From Siphonodentalium dalli (taxonomy: Eukaryota > Mollusca > Scaphopoda > Gadilida > Siphonodentaliidae): 64,000 nt of DNA. The stretch lies in contig CP136061.1 of the NCBI GenBank assembly GCA_032622095.1, positions 7,822,734 to 7,886,733 of the forward strand, written 5' to 3'. This document shows positions 33,436-45,939 of this stretch, one piece after another; positions within the stretch are counted from its first letter, which is position 1; the number at the start of each line of letters is the position of its first letter. Under the pieces are notes generated by a model that was not told the origin of the DNA, ran no database searches, and saw nothing but the letters and a program-made list of their open reading frames with translations. Made by a program: the position numbers and the translations under genes.

Positions 33436-33439
33436 TTAA

Positions 33440-33885
33440 GAGAGAGAGAGAGAGAGAGGTGAAACCACAGTCACATATGACCAAAATACCTGACTTAATG
33501 ATTATTTACTAGATAGGCTCTTTGCTCTCAAATCTGTCTACATTTCACATGAGTGTTCGGTCATGTTTTATTACTTTGGCCTGTGTACATTAACAGAATA
33601 GTATAACACAGTACATGTCTTCAAAAGTACTTTATTAGGCCGATATGTTGGTCTGAACACAATATTTACATTACAATCATTTTGGGTCGGGCTGACAATG
33701 TGGAGTCTCCATACACAAGCTTTATGGTCCCCTCATTATAAACAAGAAAACCAGTCAGAAATGGTAACGCGCTCAAGATCATATATTATATACCCATGAT
33801 TGTAATTATAGAATATAAAAGATATTGGTTTCGCGAATGACCAACTCAGAATTCCGTTAAAATAACAATAACAATTAGCACCTAA
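33440..33885. other. Unassigned intronic stretch
   Basis: It starts with an AG run (33440-33458). Nothing else is recognised. Confidence 0.4.
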
Positions 33886-33889
33886 TTAA

Positions 33890-34239
33890 CCCTTTACCCA
33901 ACAAACCGGCCAAATAAAGTTTAACAGCCTAAAATATCTTGGGTCTGTCTCAATAGAACCATACAAATATGGATATCATTGGAACCGGCTCCTTGACCAC
34001 ATTGTGATGGTTACAGTTATGCCCTGTGCCAATGCATTCTCTTATATATGCGAGTCGACCATAGGTCGCCTCGCATATATAAGAGAATGCATTGGCCTAA
34101 AAAACCCTTTTTACCATTTTTTCTTACATTCTTTAACAATTTTATAATTTTTAATGTGTTAGGCCAATGCATTCTCTTATGGTCGACTCGCATATATAAG
34201 AGAATGCATTGGCACAGGGCCCTTCTGTTGGGTAAAGGG
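33890..34239 (+). mobile_element. Family B MITE, second hairpin shortened
   Basis: TTAA at 33886-33889 and 34240-34243; CCCTTTACCCAACAAACCGG start and TGTTGGGTAAAGGG end. The right hairpin lacks part of one arm. Confidence 0.9.
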
Positions 34240-34244
34240 TTAAC

Positions 34245-34692
34245 GAACCGCGGCCGACTCCGACCACAACGATCAGTAGGCTGCAGAACGGAAAATATCT
34301 ATAAAAGTTGAAATATAAGACTTACAAATTATCTTTTTCTTTTCTTTTATTTGTAATTAACATTTCGCTTGTCACAAACCAAAAATCAACATTATTGACA
34401 TAATAATGTAAAGGGCAATAAACGAAATTGAAATTCCCAACTACTGTACACCTTTTACCGGACTCGACCTCCTGGTTCAACTTTTAAAATGGAAAAACCT
34501 ATTATCTATAAATAAAATGCCCATGCAGCCGACCACAGATTTCTAGAATTTGGAGAACAGTATACACGCGGCGCGCGCTAATAATCTATTACTAGTATTA
34601 CACACTTAAAGTGGGACTCACTACCCTAAATCTGTAGTCATAAATTCTTTTTCATTATAATTAGTTTTTTTCATTACCGCAGTGTTTGTATA
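34245..34692. other. Unassigned intronic stretch
   Basis: A GC-rich patch at 34245-34290 and a minus-strand acceptor-like TTTTATAG at 34299 were noted, but no donor fits. GCGCGC at about 34570. Confidence 0.4.
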
Positions 34693-34696
34693 TTAA

Positions 34697-34928
34697 CCCT
34701 TTGAGTGCCAGGGGCCGATCTCATCGGCCCTAAACCTACAAAATAAGTCTGTTAAAGAATATAAGAATAAATTATTAAAATTGTAAAACATTGTAAAAAA
34801 AAAAAAAAAAAAAAAAATTGTTAGGCCAATGCATTCTCTTATATATGCGAGGCGACCTATGGTCTACTCACATATATAAGAGAATGCATTGGCACAGGCT
34901 ATATGGGTTGATACAAAAACTCAAAGGG
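34697..34928 (-). mobile_element. Family A MITE, short form with A-run
   Basis: TTAA at 34693-34696 and 34929-34932; CCCTTTGAGTGCCAGG start; hairpin at about 34825-34890; a pure A run of about 20 replaces part of the T/A tract. Confidence 0.88.
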
Positions 34929-35260
34929 TTAAAGATGTCTAACATGTGTTATATGGGCCAATAAAAATCAATTGCTAGATTTAAATCCATCTTTTGCAGA
35001 GGAATGGGGCAGGAATGCAAATTTTATTATTTATATTTTATTCTTCCTGACATAAATGGTCATGGACAGTTCTAGATATTGAAGCAGTATCCTATCATAT
35101 GATAAAAGGGGATTTACATTGTCCAATTTGATCAAAATAGACTGATTGATGGGTGCATGGGTCATTGAAATGTAATTTAAGGCATAGAAAAAGTTTGACA
35201 TATAACAAGATTCCAAATAAAAATAAATTGAGGAGGGGACTAAAATAGGGTCGGGAGGGG

Positions 35261-35370
35261 CAAGCCTTGAAATAGGGTGTCCCAGAGGGTGAATTTGGTG
35301 ATGCTACCCACTAAATTCCCCCTCTGGGGACCTCATTCTGCAAATGACCGACGCCCTATTTCAAGGCTTG
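35261..35370. mobile_element. Family H minimal hairpin
   Basis: CAAGCCTTGAAATAGGG is mirrored by CCCTATTTCAAGGCTTG. Only terminal hairpin sequence is left; interior lost. Confidence 0.85.
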
Positions 35371-35450
35371 GGGAGGGGACTAAAATAGGATCAGAGGGTA
35401 AATCTTGTGTAAATTTTTTATATTGACCTTATCGTGATAATTATGTGGAT

Positions 35451-35855
35451 CAAGTCTGGATATAGTGTGTCTGACATTTATTGAGGTCCCCAGAGGGTGA
35501 ATTTAGTGACACTATCCAACACAGCAGGCTAGCATCACAAAATGCACCCTCTGGGAACCTCATTCTGCTTAGGCCTCAACTGCTATGGGAGACTGAGAAT
35601 CAAATTGAAGTTCCTCAGTTGAAGTTAATGATGTTCACCCATTAGTCACCTCGATCATGCATTTTATCTTCTGCAAATTAGGGGATAAAGAAACTGAACA
35701 AAAGGGAAAAGTTACTAAAAACAATGATAATTGAGACTATTGATACTTCCCAGAAGATGAGAATGAGGTCCCCAGAGGGTGAATATGGTGATGCTAGCCT
35801 GCTGTGTGGGATAGCGTTACTAAATTCACCATCTGGGGACCTCATTCTGCATATA
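35451..35855 (+). mobile_element. Family H, uninterrupted interior
   Basis: It has both subterminal hairpins and the full interior. At about 35562 'cattctgcttaggcctcaac' runs unbroken, which is the unoccupied equivalent of the family B site in 6598-7414. Confidence 0.85.
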
Positions 35856-35982
35856 TAAAACTCTTATTTCCATAGTGGTCCCTAATACTTAAGATGAGTT
35901 TAATTACCAAGACAAGTTCAGTCTTAAAAGGATCTTATCAGTTGGAGATAAATCAGAATTCTATTTTAGATACATTTTTATA

Positions 35983-36179
35983 CAGTAATGCCTAAAGTAA
36001 TCGACCCCTTAACCACAGCAGAATTATGGGTAATTTTTAGGGATTTAGTCAGATATATGGCTTGTTGCCATTCATCGGAAAGCTCTCGCCATATTTCCGA
36101 CTAAATCCTGAAAAATTACCCATAATTCTGCTGTGGTTAAGTGGTCAATTATTTTGGGCATGTATGTATCGCATTACTA
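35983..36179 (+). mobile_element. Family T MITE with damaged right end
   Basis: TA then CAGTAATGCC; the central hairpin is shortened to 'ggaaagctctcgcc'. About 12 bp (TGTATGTATC) interrupts GGGCATTACT at the right end. Confidence 0.85.
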
Positions 36180-36300
36180 TGAAGATTTGTGTGCTTTTAG
36201 GAAAATAGTAAAATTGACCCTAACAACATGAATGTAGCAGAATATCATTCGAGAAGACTTAGTATCAGTATACATGTTATGAGTCGTCATATATGATATA

Positions 36301-36466
36301 CAGTAATGCCCTAAGTAATCGACTCTTTAACTACAGCAAAATTATGGGTAACTTTCTCCCCGAGAGCTTTCCGATGAATGGCAACAAGCCATATTTCCGA
36401 CTAAATCCTGAAAAGTTACCCATAATTCTGCTGTAGTTAAAGAGTCGATTACTTAGGGCATTACTG
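36301..36466 (+). mobile_element. Family T MITE, reduced hairpin
   Basis: TA at 36299-36300 and 36467-36468; ends CAGTAATGCCCTAAGTAATC and GATTACTTAGGGCATTACTG. One side of the central hairpin is missing. Confidence 0.9.
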
Positions 36467-36469
36467 TAC

Positions 36470-37273
36470 ATGTAACTGTGCTAATTTGCGCAATTTTGCA
36501 TAATTTAAATGGTATGCATTGCTATATAATAGCTATATATGGCTATAATAATGCCCCCATCCCAAAAGATGGGGGGGGGGTTACTGAATTACATCCGCAT
36601 TATATTAGACACATTAAATTCAGGCTTTATTTGAATTATGTGGAATATTCAAGTAAATAGCTATACATACCTAAACACCGGAACTTTATCTAACCTAATA
36701 CTCGGTTCCATGTTTGATATCCGTCAGCTAACGATTGTCTGACACAAATATCCGTCAGCTAACGAGAGTCTGACACGAAGAAATAAATGTATCCATCAAG
36801 AAAGAGAAGAAAATTTAACTGGAAACGGAAAGTGCCTCAGGAATTTATGTGTTAACCTGATTCAAAATAACAAGGATTTAAATGTCCTCCACAATCAGTC
36901 TATTGATCTGTTCAGGTAAAAACCAACATCAGAAGATAGACAGCGAGCAAAGCAGGAACCGTCAACAACCCCCCGTAATAACGACAACAACTCTACAACC
37001 CCCCGTAATAACGAATTAAATCCAAATCCTTATAAAGAACAAATCAGAAGAAATCAAGACTAAATCCACTTCCTGGTCGTAATGTTAATAATAACCAGTC
37101 CTGGAAATCGGAGATATATATGCAGAGAACGAACATAAGCCCTCCGGAGAAATCAGTCGCTAGTTATTATCAGTTTGTCATAGACTCGTTCTAGTCAATA
37201 CAATTGCTTGTCAATTGTCTCTGATCGCAGCCCATTGATCGGTGAAGTTAGCCCAATTATGAGGTTTTTTCAC
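36470..37273. other. Intronic stretch with small direct repeats
   Basis: A 32 bp duplication ATCCGTCAGCTAACGA (36718-36775), CAACCCCCCGTAATAACGA x 2 (about 36965-37015), and a G10 run at about 36570. No gene recognised. Confidence 0.45.
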
Positions 37274-37337
37274 CTGTATTTTCTTCCTGCATATTGGTAC
37301 AGGTGAGCCAGCAGTCTTGACAAGGATTAGTGGACTT
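37274..37337 (-). CDS. Candidate internal exon (64 nt)
   Basis: On the minus strand a TTGATTTCTCTCAG acceptor and an ATACAG|gtgaaa donor bound 64 nt. Two frames are open: one reads KSTNPCQDCWLTCTNMQEEN, Cys-rich; the other SPLILVKTAGSPVPICRKKI. The third has an early stop. Neither open frame ends in the phase needed by the 16384-16337 exon, so at least one more exon, or an unrelated gene, would be required. It may belong to the gene at 2188-16384 or be a chance match. Family unknown. Confidence 0.4.
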
Positions 37338-37470
37338 CTGAGAGAAATCAATACTTGATAAATATAGTCTATGGCAGTGCAAATGGGTGCAAATACAGAA
37401 TCCAATGATCGTAATCGTGTGGCCTTTAAATATTACACAATAAATGCAACATGAGAATGTCCAGGTTTAA

Positions 37471-37690
37471 CACTTTCATGATGGGAGCTACGCTGGTGCA
37501 GCATTAAAGATCCTGTGCCAGCGCATTCTCTTATATATGCAAGTCTCCCATAGGGAGCATCACATATATAAGAGAATGCTTACAAGGTCAATGTCAACAT
37601 TGTTAGGCCCAATGTATTCTCTCCCTATGGGAGACCCACATATACATGTATAAGAGAATGCACATGGCTTACAAGGTTACTGTAAATATT
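37471..37690 (+). mobile_element. Family C with duplicated hairpin parts
   Basis: TTAA at 37467-37470, then CACTTTCATGATGGGAGC and 'ggtgcagcattaaagatcct'. Hairpin arms and 'cttacaaggt..gttaggcc' occur twice. The right TTAA end was not found. Confidence 0.7.
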
Positions 37691-37705
37691 GTTAGGCCAA
37701 GATAC

Positions 37706-37862
37706 TGTATGTTGAATTTGTTGATGCTCACCCATTAGTCACCTCGATTATGCAATTTTGTAACAAAAAACAATGTTAATTTGAGGCTATAGATACTTCC
37801 CAGAAGATGAGTCCTAAGCAGAATGAGGTCCCCAGTGGGTGAATTTAGTGATTCTAGCCCAC
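37706..37862 (+). mobile_element. Family H fragment
   Basis: 'gctcacccattagtcacctc' and 'gatgagtcctaagcagaatg' then GAGGTCCCCAGTGGGTGAAT; cut off inside the right hairpin. Confidence 0.75.
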
Positions 37863-38235
37863 TGTTCGATGAGTCATTTACGAAGTAAGAAGATGCCAGA
37901 AAAAACTGATTATAGTCATGTGACCTTTAAATATTATATACACAACCGACGAAAAAAGATCTGGTTTTATATGCATCATGCAGAATAATTTCTTTGAATC
38001 GCACATGTTACATGTACAACAAGACACCAAACCCATGCACCCAAACAAAAGTCGCTTTCATAACATCTAGATGATTGATCAATAGATTACATATGTACAT
38101 GTATAATCATGTGACCGTTAAATACTACGCAACAACTCTGAGAATCGTGGAGATACATGTACAGGTGCAACATTCTCGTGAAGTCAGCAGGGTTCATGAG
38201 GAATTACAATTAAAGCATGGATGTAATGGTATCTA

Positions 38236-40632
38236 CCCCAGTTTCCTGTTATACGTGGAGCATGAATAAGCATGAATATTCATGGTTATTCGTGGTTATT
38301 CATCCATTATTCATGGTGTATATTCATGGTTCAGTTTGTTCATGGTTATTCGTGGTTATTCATGGTTCTCAAGGATGAATTAGCATGAATATGTGTGAAC
38401 ACTTGAGAGACCCACAATGTATTGAGACCAACAAAAGTTTAAAGCATGAATAACCATGAATAATTTATGATTGACATCATGTGCAAATGTTCGAAGCATG
38501 AATAACACTGAATAACCATGGATAATTAATGATTGACAACATTTCGATCTACATGTATTTTTATCCTGATGATTGACAACTGCAATTTTTACAACTTTTA
38601 CAACATTTTCTAAGTGTAGTCACTTTCATTGTAAGTGTAGTTCAGGTATACAACTATAGTACACTTGTAGCTTTTGTTTTTTTAATTCAGTACACTTGTA
38701 CCACACTCACTTTTTCAAAATGTACACTTATTTTGTAAGTGCAGTGTAAGAGTTGTAATAAGTGTACACTTGCTCTACACTTTTGAGACTTTGAAAATCT
38801 TTGGGTCATGCTGCCCACACTTACAGCTACATGTACACTTATGGTACTTTGAAAAGTTCTATCAAAACTTATGACACACTTATGATACTTTTACTTTTAA
38901 AATGTTTGGGAACACTGCCCACACATATACATGTAGGTTCACTTATGGAAATTTGAAACATTTGTCAACACTTATACCACATTTATCAAACTTGGATATG
39001 GATATGTTCAGGAATACTGCTCCCAGCCCTGCACGTTTTGTACTATATATGCCGTCGTATATTAAATATGAACTTTTCAATTTTGAATTTATTTCGTTTT
39101 TCTGTTACTTATATGCTGATAGAAAAAAAATTATGAATCTTTTGTGCTAAAATAAACATATATGAGTACGCACCGGTATATCTAAAAGTTATTAACAGCA
39201 AAATGTTTGTCATAGAAACAATTAAAAGATGACAAGGACCGTGATACGAAAGAGTGAATTTATTATCGCTGTACGTGCTCTCCGTTGCACGACAGCATGA
39301 AGGTTATTTAATCCCAACAAGCAGCAACAAGCGGAAATAATTATGGATTACTGGATAGGGCTATGTTTATTCACTACATATCTTGAGTATTGAGTAAAAT
39401 TCCCAAATAGAATTATTTTTATCGGGTTTTTTTATGGAAAAATTTAGATAGTTAGCGTAATTTCGTACCTTTTTCGAATATTTTGTCGCATAAAATCAAT
39501 AAATTAACGATGAACAGTTACATATTGTTTTTAACATTCTCGGAGAAGTATATTAACCTGCTATCTGTTTTGAATATAACGCATAATGTATCAAAAATAA
39601 CAAAATTTTACTTCATATACATGTACGTGTGATAATCGACCCACTGACACGAGCTTTCCGACAACATAATCGTAAACATTGTCCTCTGACGTCATAATTT
39701 TTTTGGGAAATCCCTGTCTAAATCAGGTGATACCAGGGAATATATATTCCCTTGGTGATACCTAGAACTAAGCATACGATTGGCTAAACGCTAACACGTG
39801 ACTATATGCGCATGCGCAGAGTCAAATTCCGGTCAAGCTTACCATCAAAATTAAATCCGTCTGCATTTTAGTTGACAACATCATTTTACGAAAATGTTGG
39901 CGAGAAAAGCCAAAACAATTCAACAATTTGGCAAAAAGAAGGAAGGATCTAAACACACTAGAGATAGAACAGGTGATAGGAGGCTGAATTCGGCAATAAT
40001 TACGCAAATAGGTGAAATTTGTTCCCAATTCCACCGGTGATCCTTCAACAATGACACGATGACATTGACTGATTGAGAAATTAAATGTCAACTGTTACCT
40101 GCAAGTGGAACACACACTGGATGTATACAGATTATAACCAATCATTACCGATGGAAACGTGCGCTAAATTCAATACAACTTACATTTATTTACACGTGCT
40201 AATTCTCAATGGAAGAGTGATGGTTGTCATCTGGTCTCGCCAAGAGGACTGAGTGATCACAGATTCAAATTCAAATTCATGAATTATTCATGGCTATTCA
40301 TGGTTATTTAAGCATGGATATTCATGGTTAATCATGCTTTTATTCATGCTTTATTCATTGTTATTCATGGTTGTTAAATGGCACAATATTCATGGTCCAT
40401 GAATAAGCATGAATATTCATTGTCCATGAATAAGCGTGAATATTCATGGTCCATGAATAACCATGAATATTCACGGACCATGAATATTCATGCTTATTCA
40501 TTGATATTGTGCCATTTAACAACCATGAATAACAATGAATAAAGCATGAATAATTCATGGTTAAATAAACATGAATAACACTGAATAATTCATGGATATA
40601 ACCATGAATAATTCATGGTCAGGAAACTGGGG
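38236..40632. mobile_element. 2.4 kb TA-flanked inverted-repeat element
   Basis: TA at 38234-38235 and 40633-40634; ends CCCCAGTTTCCTG and CAGGAAACTGGGG. Both subterminal zones are rich in GAATATTCATGG/'gttattcatgg' palindromes (38250-38570 and 40270-40625), which could pair over long distance. Short frames (38902-39150, 39822-40091) show no transposase motif. Probably a non-autonomous Tc1/mariner-like element or a carrier of captured host sequence. Confidence 0.8.
39806..40039 (+). promoter_or_regulatory. Possible promoter-like patch with short ORF
   Basis: GCGCATGCGCAGA (about 39807) matches the NRF-1 site common in metazoan promoters. About 80 bp on, an ATG at 39894 opens a 48-codon frame starting MLARKAKTIQQFGKKKEGSK, with a donor-like ACAG|gtgata inside. 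It lies within the 38236-40632 element. It could be a captured first exon or coincidence. Confidence 0.25.
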
Positions 40633-40664
40633 TAGTGCAGGGATGCGACCCCAAGAGGCACAGT

Positions 40665-41000
40665 TGGGAATGCCGGCGATGGCGGTTTGATTACATTATA
40701 GTTGACTCCGCGAGACAATCGAGGATTCATCGTGGATCCTGCAGGCTGATTGCTCTGAACACACAAGTCTGAGTTTAGGATGCTGGCGATGACGGTTTGA
40801 TTACATTATAGTTGACTCCGCGAGACAATCGAGGATTCATCGTGGATCCTGCAGGCTGATTGCACTGAACACACAAGTCTGAGTTTAGGATGCTGGCGAT
40901 GACGGTTTGATTACATTATAGTTGACTCCGCGAGACAATCGAGGATTCATCGTGGATCCTGCAGGCTGATTGCACTGAACAAGTCTGAGTTTAGGATGCC
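40665..41000. repeat. ~110-120 bp tandem repeat x 3
   Basis: The unit contains GATGACGGTTTGATTACATT, 'gactccgcgagacaatcgag' and 'gtggatcctgcaggctgatt'. Nearly identical copies. Confidence 0.95.
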
Positions 41001-41410
41001 TGTCATAAGGTCCCCAGAGGGTGATTTTAGTGACGCTATTCCACTTAGCGGACTAGCATAACCAAATTCACCATCTGGGGACCTCATTCTGCATGGCCTC
41101 ATCTGCTATGGGAGACAAAGACTCAGAATGAAGTTCCCAAACGATGAATATTGTGATGTACACCCATTGGGAACCTCGATTATGCAATGTGTCGTCTGCC
41201 AATTTGGGGATATAGAGAAAATAAACTAAAAAAGAAATAGAATCTATGTGAATGTGAATATGATAATGAAGAAACTTTCCAGAGAAGATGAGGCCTAAGC
41301 AGAATGAGATCCCCAGAGGGTGAAATTGGTGATGCTAGCCCACTATGCAGGACTGCATCACTAAACTCACCCTCTGGGGACCTCATTCTGTAAATGACAG
41401 GCACACTGAA
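41001..41410 (+). mobile_element. Family H, complete interior
   Basis: It has both hairpins (CCCCAGAGGGTGATTTTAGT ... CACCATCTGGGGACC and the right equivalent) and 'atgtacacccattgggaacc'. Terminal CAAGCC words are lost. Confidence 0.8.
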
Positions 41411-41787
41411 CTCTGCATGGCTTGTGAACACACAGTGGCTCCTCAGAGTAACAGACTCGATCATCTCATCAAATTGTGTGTTGAGATATGGCGAGCTTTA
41501 TGTGGTGTGGTGACAATAACTTTAATTGTTGTATTATATACATGTATGTTTTTTGTGTATGATTTTTCTATTTTGTAGATACTACAATTTCATTACTGGT
41601 ACCGTTATGTGGTCTTAGCACCTAGCATGCTGCAAGGACAGAATTACATTTCGCTTTTTTTTTGTGTAGGATGTTTCTATTTTGTAGATACTACATTATA
41701 TTTTATTTTTTTTGTGTGCAGGATGTTTCTATTTTGTACGGCATTGGAACTAATTGATTGTTTGAAATGTATTTTATAATAATAATA

Positions 41788-44700
41788 TAATGAAAGTGTC
41801 AATGACACTGTAGCTCAACTTAGGTAGGGGAATAATTTAATGGTTGACAGTAAATGGAGGAATAGGAAAATAGGAAAGGTGCTAATTGAAATGTCTAACT
41901 TGCGCCAAAGGATTTAGTGATGCAAAGAGTAAAATACAAGATGGCTGTTGGTAGCCATTTTTTTTGGCCAATTGACCCCAAAAGGACTCGTTCCCATATA
42001 CGTATAATTGTTAACATCCATGACAAATTTTATGAAGATCTGACCAAAGCTACGACCTACAAATTTCATAATGATCAGACGAACAGTACGACCTGTAGAC
42101 CGCGCCAATGGATTGAATTTTGAAATCCAAGATGGCCGCTGGCAGCCATGTTTTTTGGCCGAATGACCCCACAATGATTCATTCCCATCTACATGTCAAT
42201 GTCAACATTCATGACAAATTTCATAAAGATTAGACCAAAGGTACAACCTGTAGCCCGTGCCAAAGGATTTAGTCATGCAAAGAGTAAAATCCAAGATGGC
42301 TGCTGGTGGCCATGTTTTTTGGCCGAACGACTCCAAAATCACTCGTTCCCATCTACATGTCAGTGTTAACATCCATGACAAATTTAATGAAAGTGTCAAT
42401 GACACTGTAGCTCAACTTAGGTAGGGGAATAATTTAATGGTCGACAGTAAATGGAGGAATAGGAAAAGTGCTAATTGAAATGTCTAAGTAAGACTAGATG
42501 TACATGTCAATATCAACATTCATAACAGGTTTCATATTGATCGGATCAGGGATGTGGTGATTATGGTGTGCCAAAGGATTTATTGATGCAAAGAGTAAAT
42601 TCTAAAATGGCCACCGGCAGCCATGTTTTTTTCCGAATTACCCCAAAATGACTTGTTCCCATCTACAGCCTTTACAAATCTCATAATGATCTGATCAAAG
42701 GTATGACCTGTAGCCTGTGCCAATGGATTTAGTCATGCAAAGAGTAAAATCCAAGATGGCTGCTGGCGGCCATGTTTTTCGGCTGAACGACCCCAAAATG
42801 ACTCGTTTCCCATCTACATGTCATTGTTAACATACATGACAAATTTCATGAAGTTCCGACCAAAGCTACGACCTGTAGCCCGCACCAAAGGATTTATTCA
42901 TGCAAAGAGTAAAATCAAATATGGCTGCTGGCGGACATGTTTTTTAGCCAAACGACCCCAAAATGACTCGTTCCCATCTACATGTTAATATTAACATCCA
43001 TGATAAATATCATGATGATCAGACAAACAGTACGACCTGTAGCATGTGCCAATGGATTGAATTTTTAAATCCAAGATGGCTGCCAGCAGCCATGTTTTTT
43101 GGCTGTATGACCCCAAAATGACTCGTTCCCATATACATGTCAATATCAATATTCATGACAAATTTCATAAAGGTCAGACCAAAGGTACGACCTGTAACCC
43201 GCGCCAAAGGATTTAGTCATTGAAAGAGTAAAATCCAAGATGGCTGCTGGCGGCCATATTTTTTGGCCGAACGACCCCAAAATCACTCGTTCCCATCTAC
43301 ATGTCATTGTTAACATCCATGAGAAATGTCATGAAGTTCTGACCAAAGCTACAACCTGTAGCCCGCGCCAAAGAATTTAGTCATGCAAAGAGTAAAATCC
43401 AAGATGGCTGAACGACCCCAAAATCACTCGTTCCCATCTACATGTCAATATCAATATTCATGACAAATTTCATAAAGGTCAGACCAAAGGTACGACCTGT
43501 AACCCGCGCCAAAGGATTTAGTCATGCAAAGAGTAAAATCCAAGATGGTTGCTGGTGGCCATGTTTTTTGGCCGAACGACCCCAAAATCACTCGTTCCCA
43601 TCTACATGTCAATATCAATATTCATGACAAATTTCATGAAGTTCTGACCAAAGCTACAACCTGTAGCCCGCGCCAAAGAATTTAGTCATGCAAAGAGTAA
43701 AATCCAAGATGGCTGCTGGCGGCCATGTTTTTTGGCTGAATAACCCCAAAATCACTCGTTCCCATCTACATGTCAATATTAACATCCATGACAAATTTCA
43801 TAATGATCAGACGAACAGTACGACCTGTAGCCCGCGCCAATGGATTGAATTTTGAAATCCAAAATGGCCACCAGCGGCCATGTTTTTTGGCCGAATGACC
43901 CCAAAATGACTCGTTCCCAACTACATGCCAATGTCAACATTCATGACAAATTTCATAAAGATCAGACCAAAGGTACAACCTGTAGCCCGCGCCAAAGGAT
44001 TTAGTCATGCAAAGAGTAAAATCCAAGATGGCTGCTGGCGGCCATGTTTTTTGGCCGAACAACCCCAAAATCACTCGTTCCCTTCTACATGTCATTGTTA
44101 ACATCCATGACAAATTTCATGAAGTTCCGATCAAAACTACGACCTGTAGCCTGCGCCAAATGATTTAGTCATGCAAAGAGTAAAATCCAAGATGGCTGCT
44201 GACGGCCATGTTTTTTGGCCGAACGACCCCAAAATGACTCGTTCCCATCTACATGTCAATATTAACATCCATGACAAATTTCATGATGATCAAACGAACA
44301 GTACGACCTGTAGCCCGCGCCAATGGATTGAATTTTGAAATCCAAGATGGCCACCAGCGGCATTGTTTTTTGGCCGAATGACCCCAAAATGACTCGTTCC
44401 CATCTACATGTCAATGTCAACATTCAGGCAAAATTTCATAAAGATCAGACCAAAGGTACGACCTGTAGCCCGCGCCAAAGGAAATTGTTGACGGACACAC
44501 GGACACACGCACACACGGACGACGGACGCCAAGCCATGTTTTTTGGCCGAATGACCCCACAATGATTCGTTCCCATCTACATGTCAATGTCAACATTCAT
44601 GACAAATTTCATAAAGATTAGACCAAAGGTACAACCTGTAGCCCGCGCCAAAGGATTTAGTCATGCAAAGAGTAAAATCCAAGATGGCTGCTGACGACCA

Positions 44701-45713
44701 TGTTTATTGGCCGAACAACCCCAAAATAACTCGTTCCCATCTACATGTCATTGTTAACATCCATGACAAATTTCATGATGTTCCGATCGAAGCTACGACC
44801 TGTAGCCCGCGCCAAAGGATTTAGTCATGCAAAGAGTAAAATCCAAGATGGCTGCTGGCGGCCATGTTTATTGGCCGAACAACCCCAAAATCACTCGTTC
44901 CCATCTACATGTCATTATTAACATCAATGACAAATTTCATGATGATCAGACGAACAGTACGACCTGTAGCCCGCGCCAATGGATTGAATCTTGAAATCCA
45001 AGATGGCTGCCAGCGGCCATGTTTTTTGGCCGAATGACCCCAAAATGACTCGTTCCCATCTACATGTCAATGTCAACATTCATGACAAATTTCATAAAGA
45101 TCAGACCAAAGGTACGACCTGTAGCCCGCGCCAAAGGATTTAGTCATGCAAATAGTAAAATCCAAGATGGCTGCTGGTGGCCATGTTTTTCAGCCAAACG
45201 ACCCCAAAATCACTCGTTCCCATCTACATGTCATTATTAACATCCATGACAAATTTCATAAACTTCCGACCAAAACAACGACCTGTAGCCCGCGCCAAAG
45301 GATTTAGTCATGCAAAGAGTAAAATCCAAGATGGCTGCTGGCAGCCATGTTTTTTGGCCGAACGACCCCAAAATCACTCGTTCCCATCTACATGTCATTA
45401 TTAACATCAATGACAAATTTCATGATGATCAGATGAACAGTACGACCTGTAGGCCGCGCCAATGGATTGAATCTTGAAATCCAAGATGGCTGCCAGCGGC
45501 CATGTTTTTTGGCCGAATGACCCCAAAATGACTCGTTCCCATCTACATGTCAATGTCAACATTCATGACAAATTTCATGAAGATCAGACCAAAGGTACAA
45601 CCTGTAGCCCGCGCCAAAGGAAATTGTTGACGGACACACGGACACACAGACACACGGACACACGGACGCCAAACCATGGCAATAGCTCAAACTTACAAAA
45701 GTAAGTTGAGCTA
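41788..45713. repeat. 155-165 bp satellite inside inverted TAGCTCAACTTA ends
   Basis: About 22 units contain CCAAGATGGCTGCTGGCGGC, 'tttttggccgaacgacccca', 'actcgttcccatctacatgt' and 'gacctgtagcccgcgccaaa'. TAGCTCAACTTA at about 41811 (repeated at about 42408) is inverted as TAAGTTGAGCTA at 45702-45713. The tail has ACGGACACACGGAC runs at about 44490 and 45630. No coding capacity; short frames come from unit sequence. Confidence 0.92.
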
Positions 45714-45868
45714 ATAATAACCCATGCAACAATGGAAACTCCAAATTTTGGTGCTCGAGAAAGTTTTTGGGCCTGTCCTTAATAATTTTGGGCCTGTCAT
45801 TAATAATTTTAACCCATCACATTAACCCAGTAGCTCACATACCGTATATGACAAAATATCAGTGGATT

Positions 45869-45928
45869 AAATAATCGACCCCTTAACAACAGCAGAATTA
45901 TGGGACATTTTTCAGGATTTAGTCGTGT
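45869..45928 (+). mobile_element. Family T left-arm fragment
   Basis: AATAATCGACCCCTTAAC through TTTTTCAGGATTTAGTCG; stops at the satellite that follows. Confidence 0.75.
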
Positions 45929-45939
45929 TACACCGGTAT

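Noticed and set aside
34245-34298. Minus-strand exon-like segment next to family B
   Set aside because: The acceptor is fair but no donor is found unless the family B element is ignored. Too speculative.
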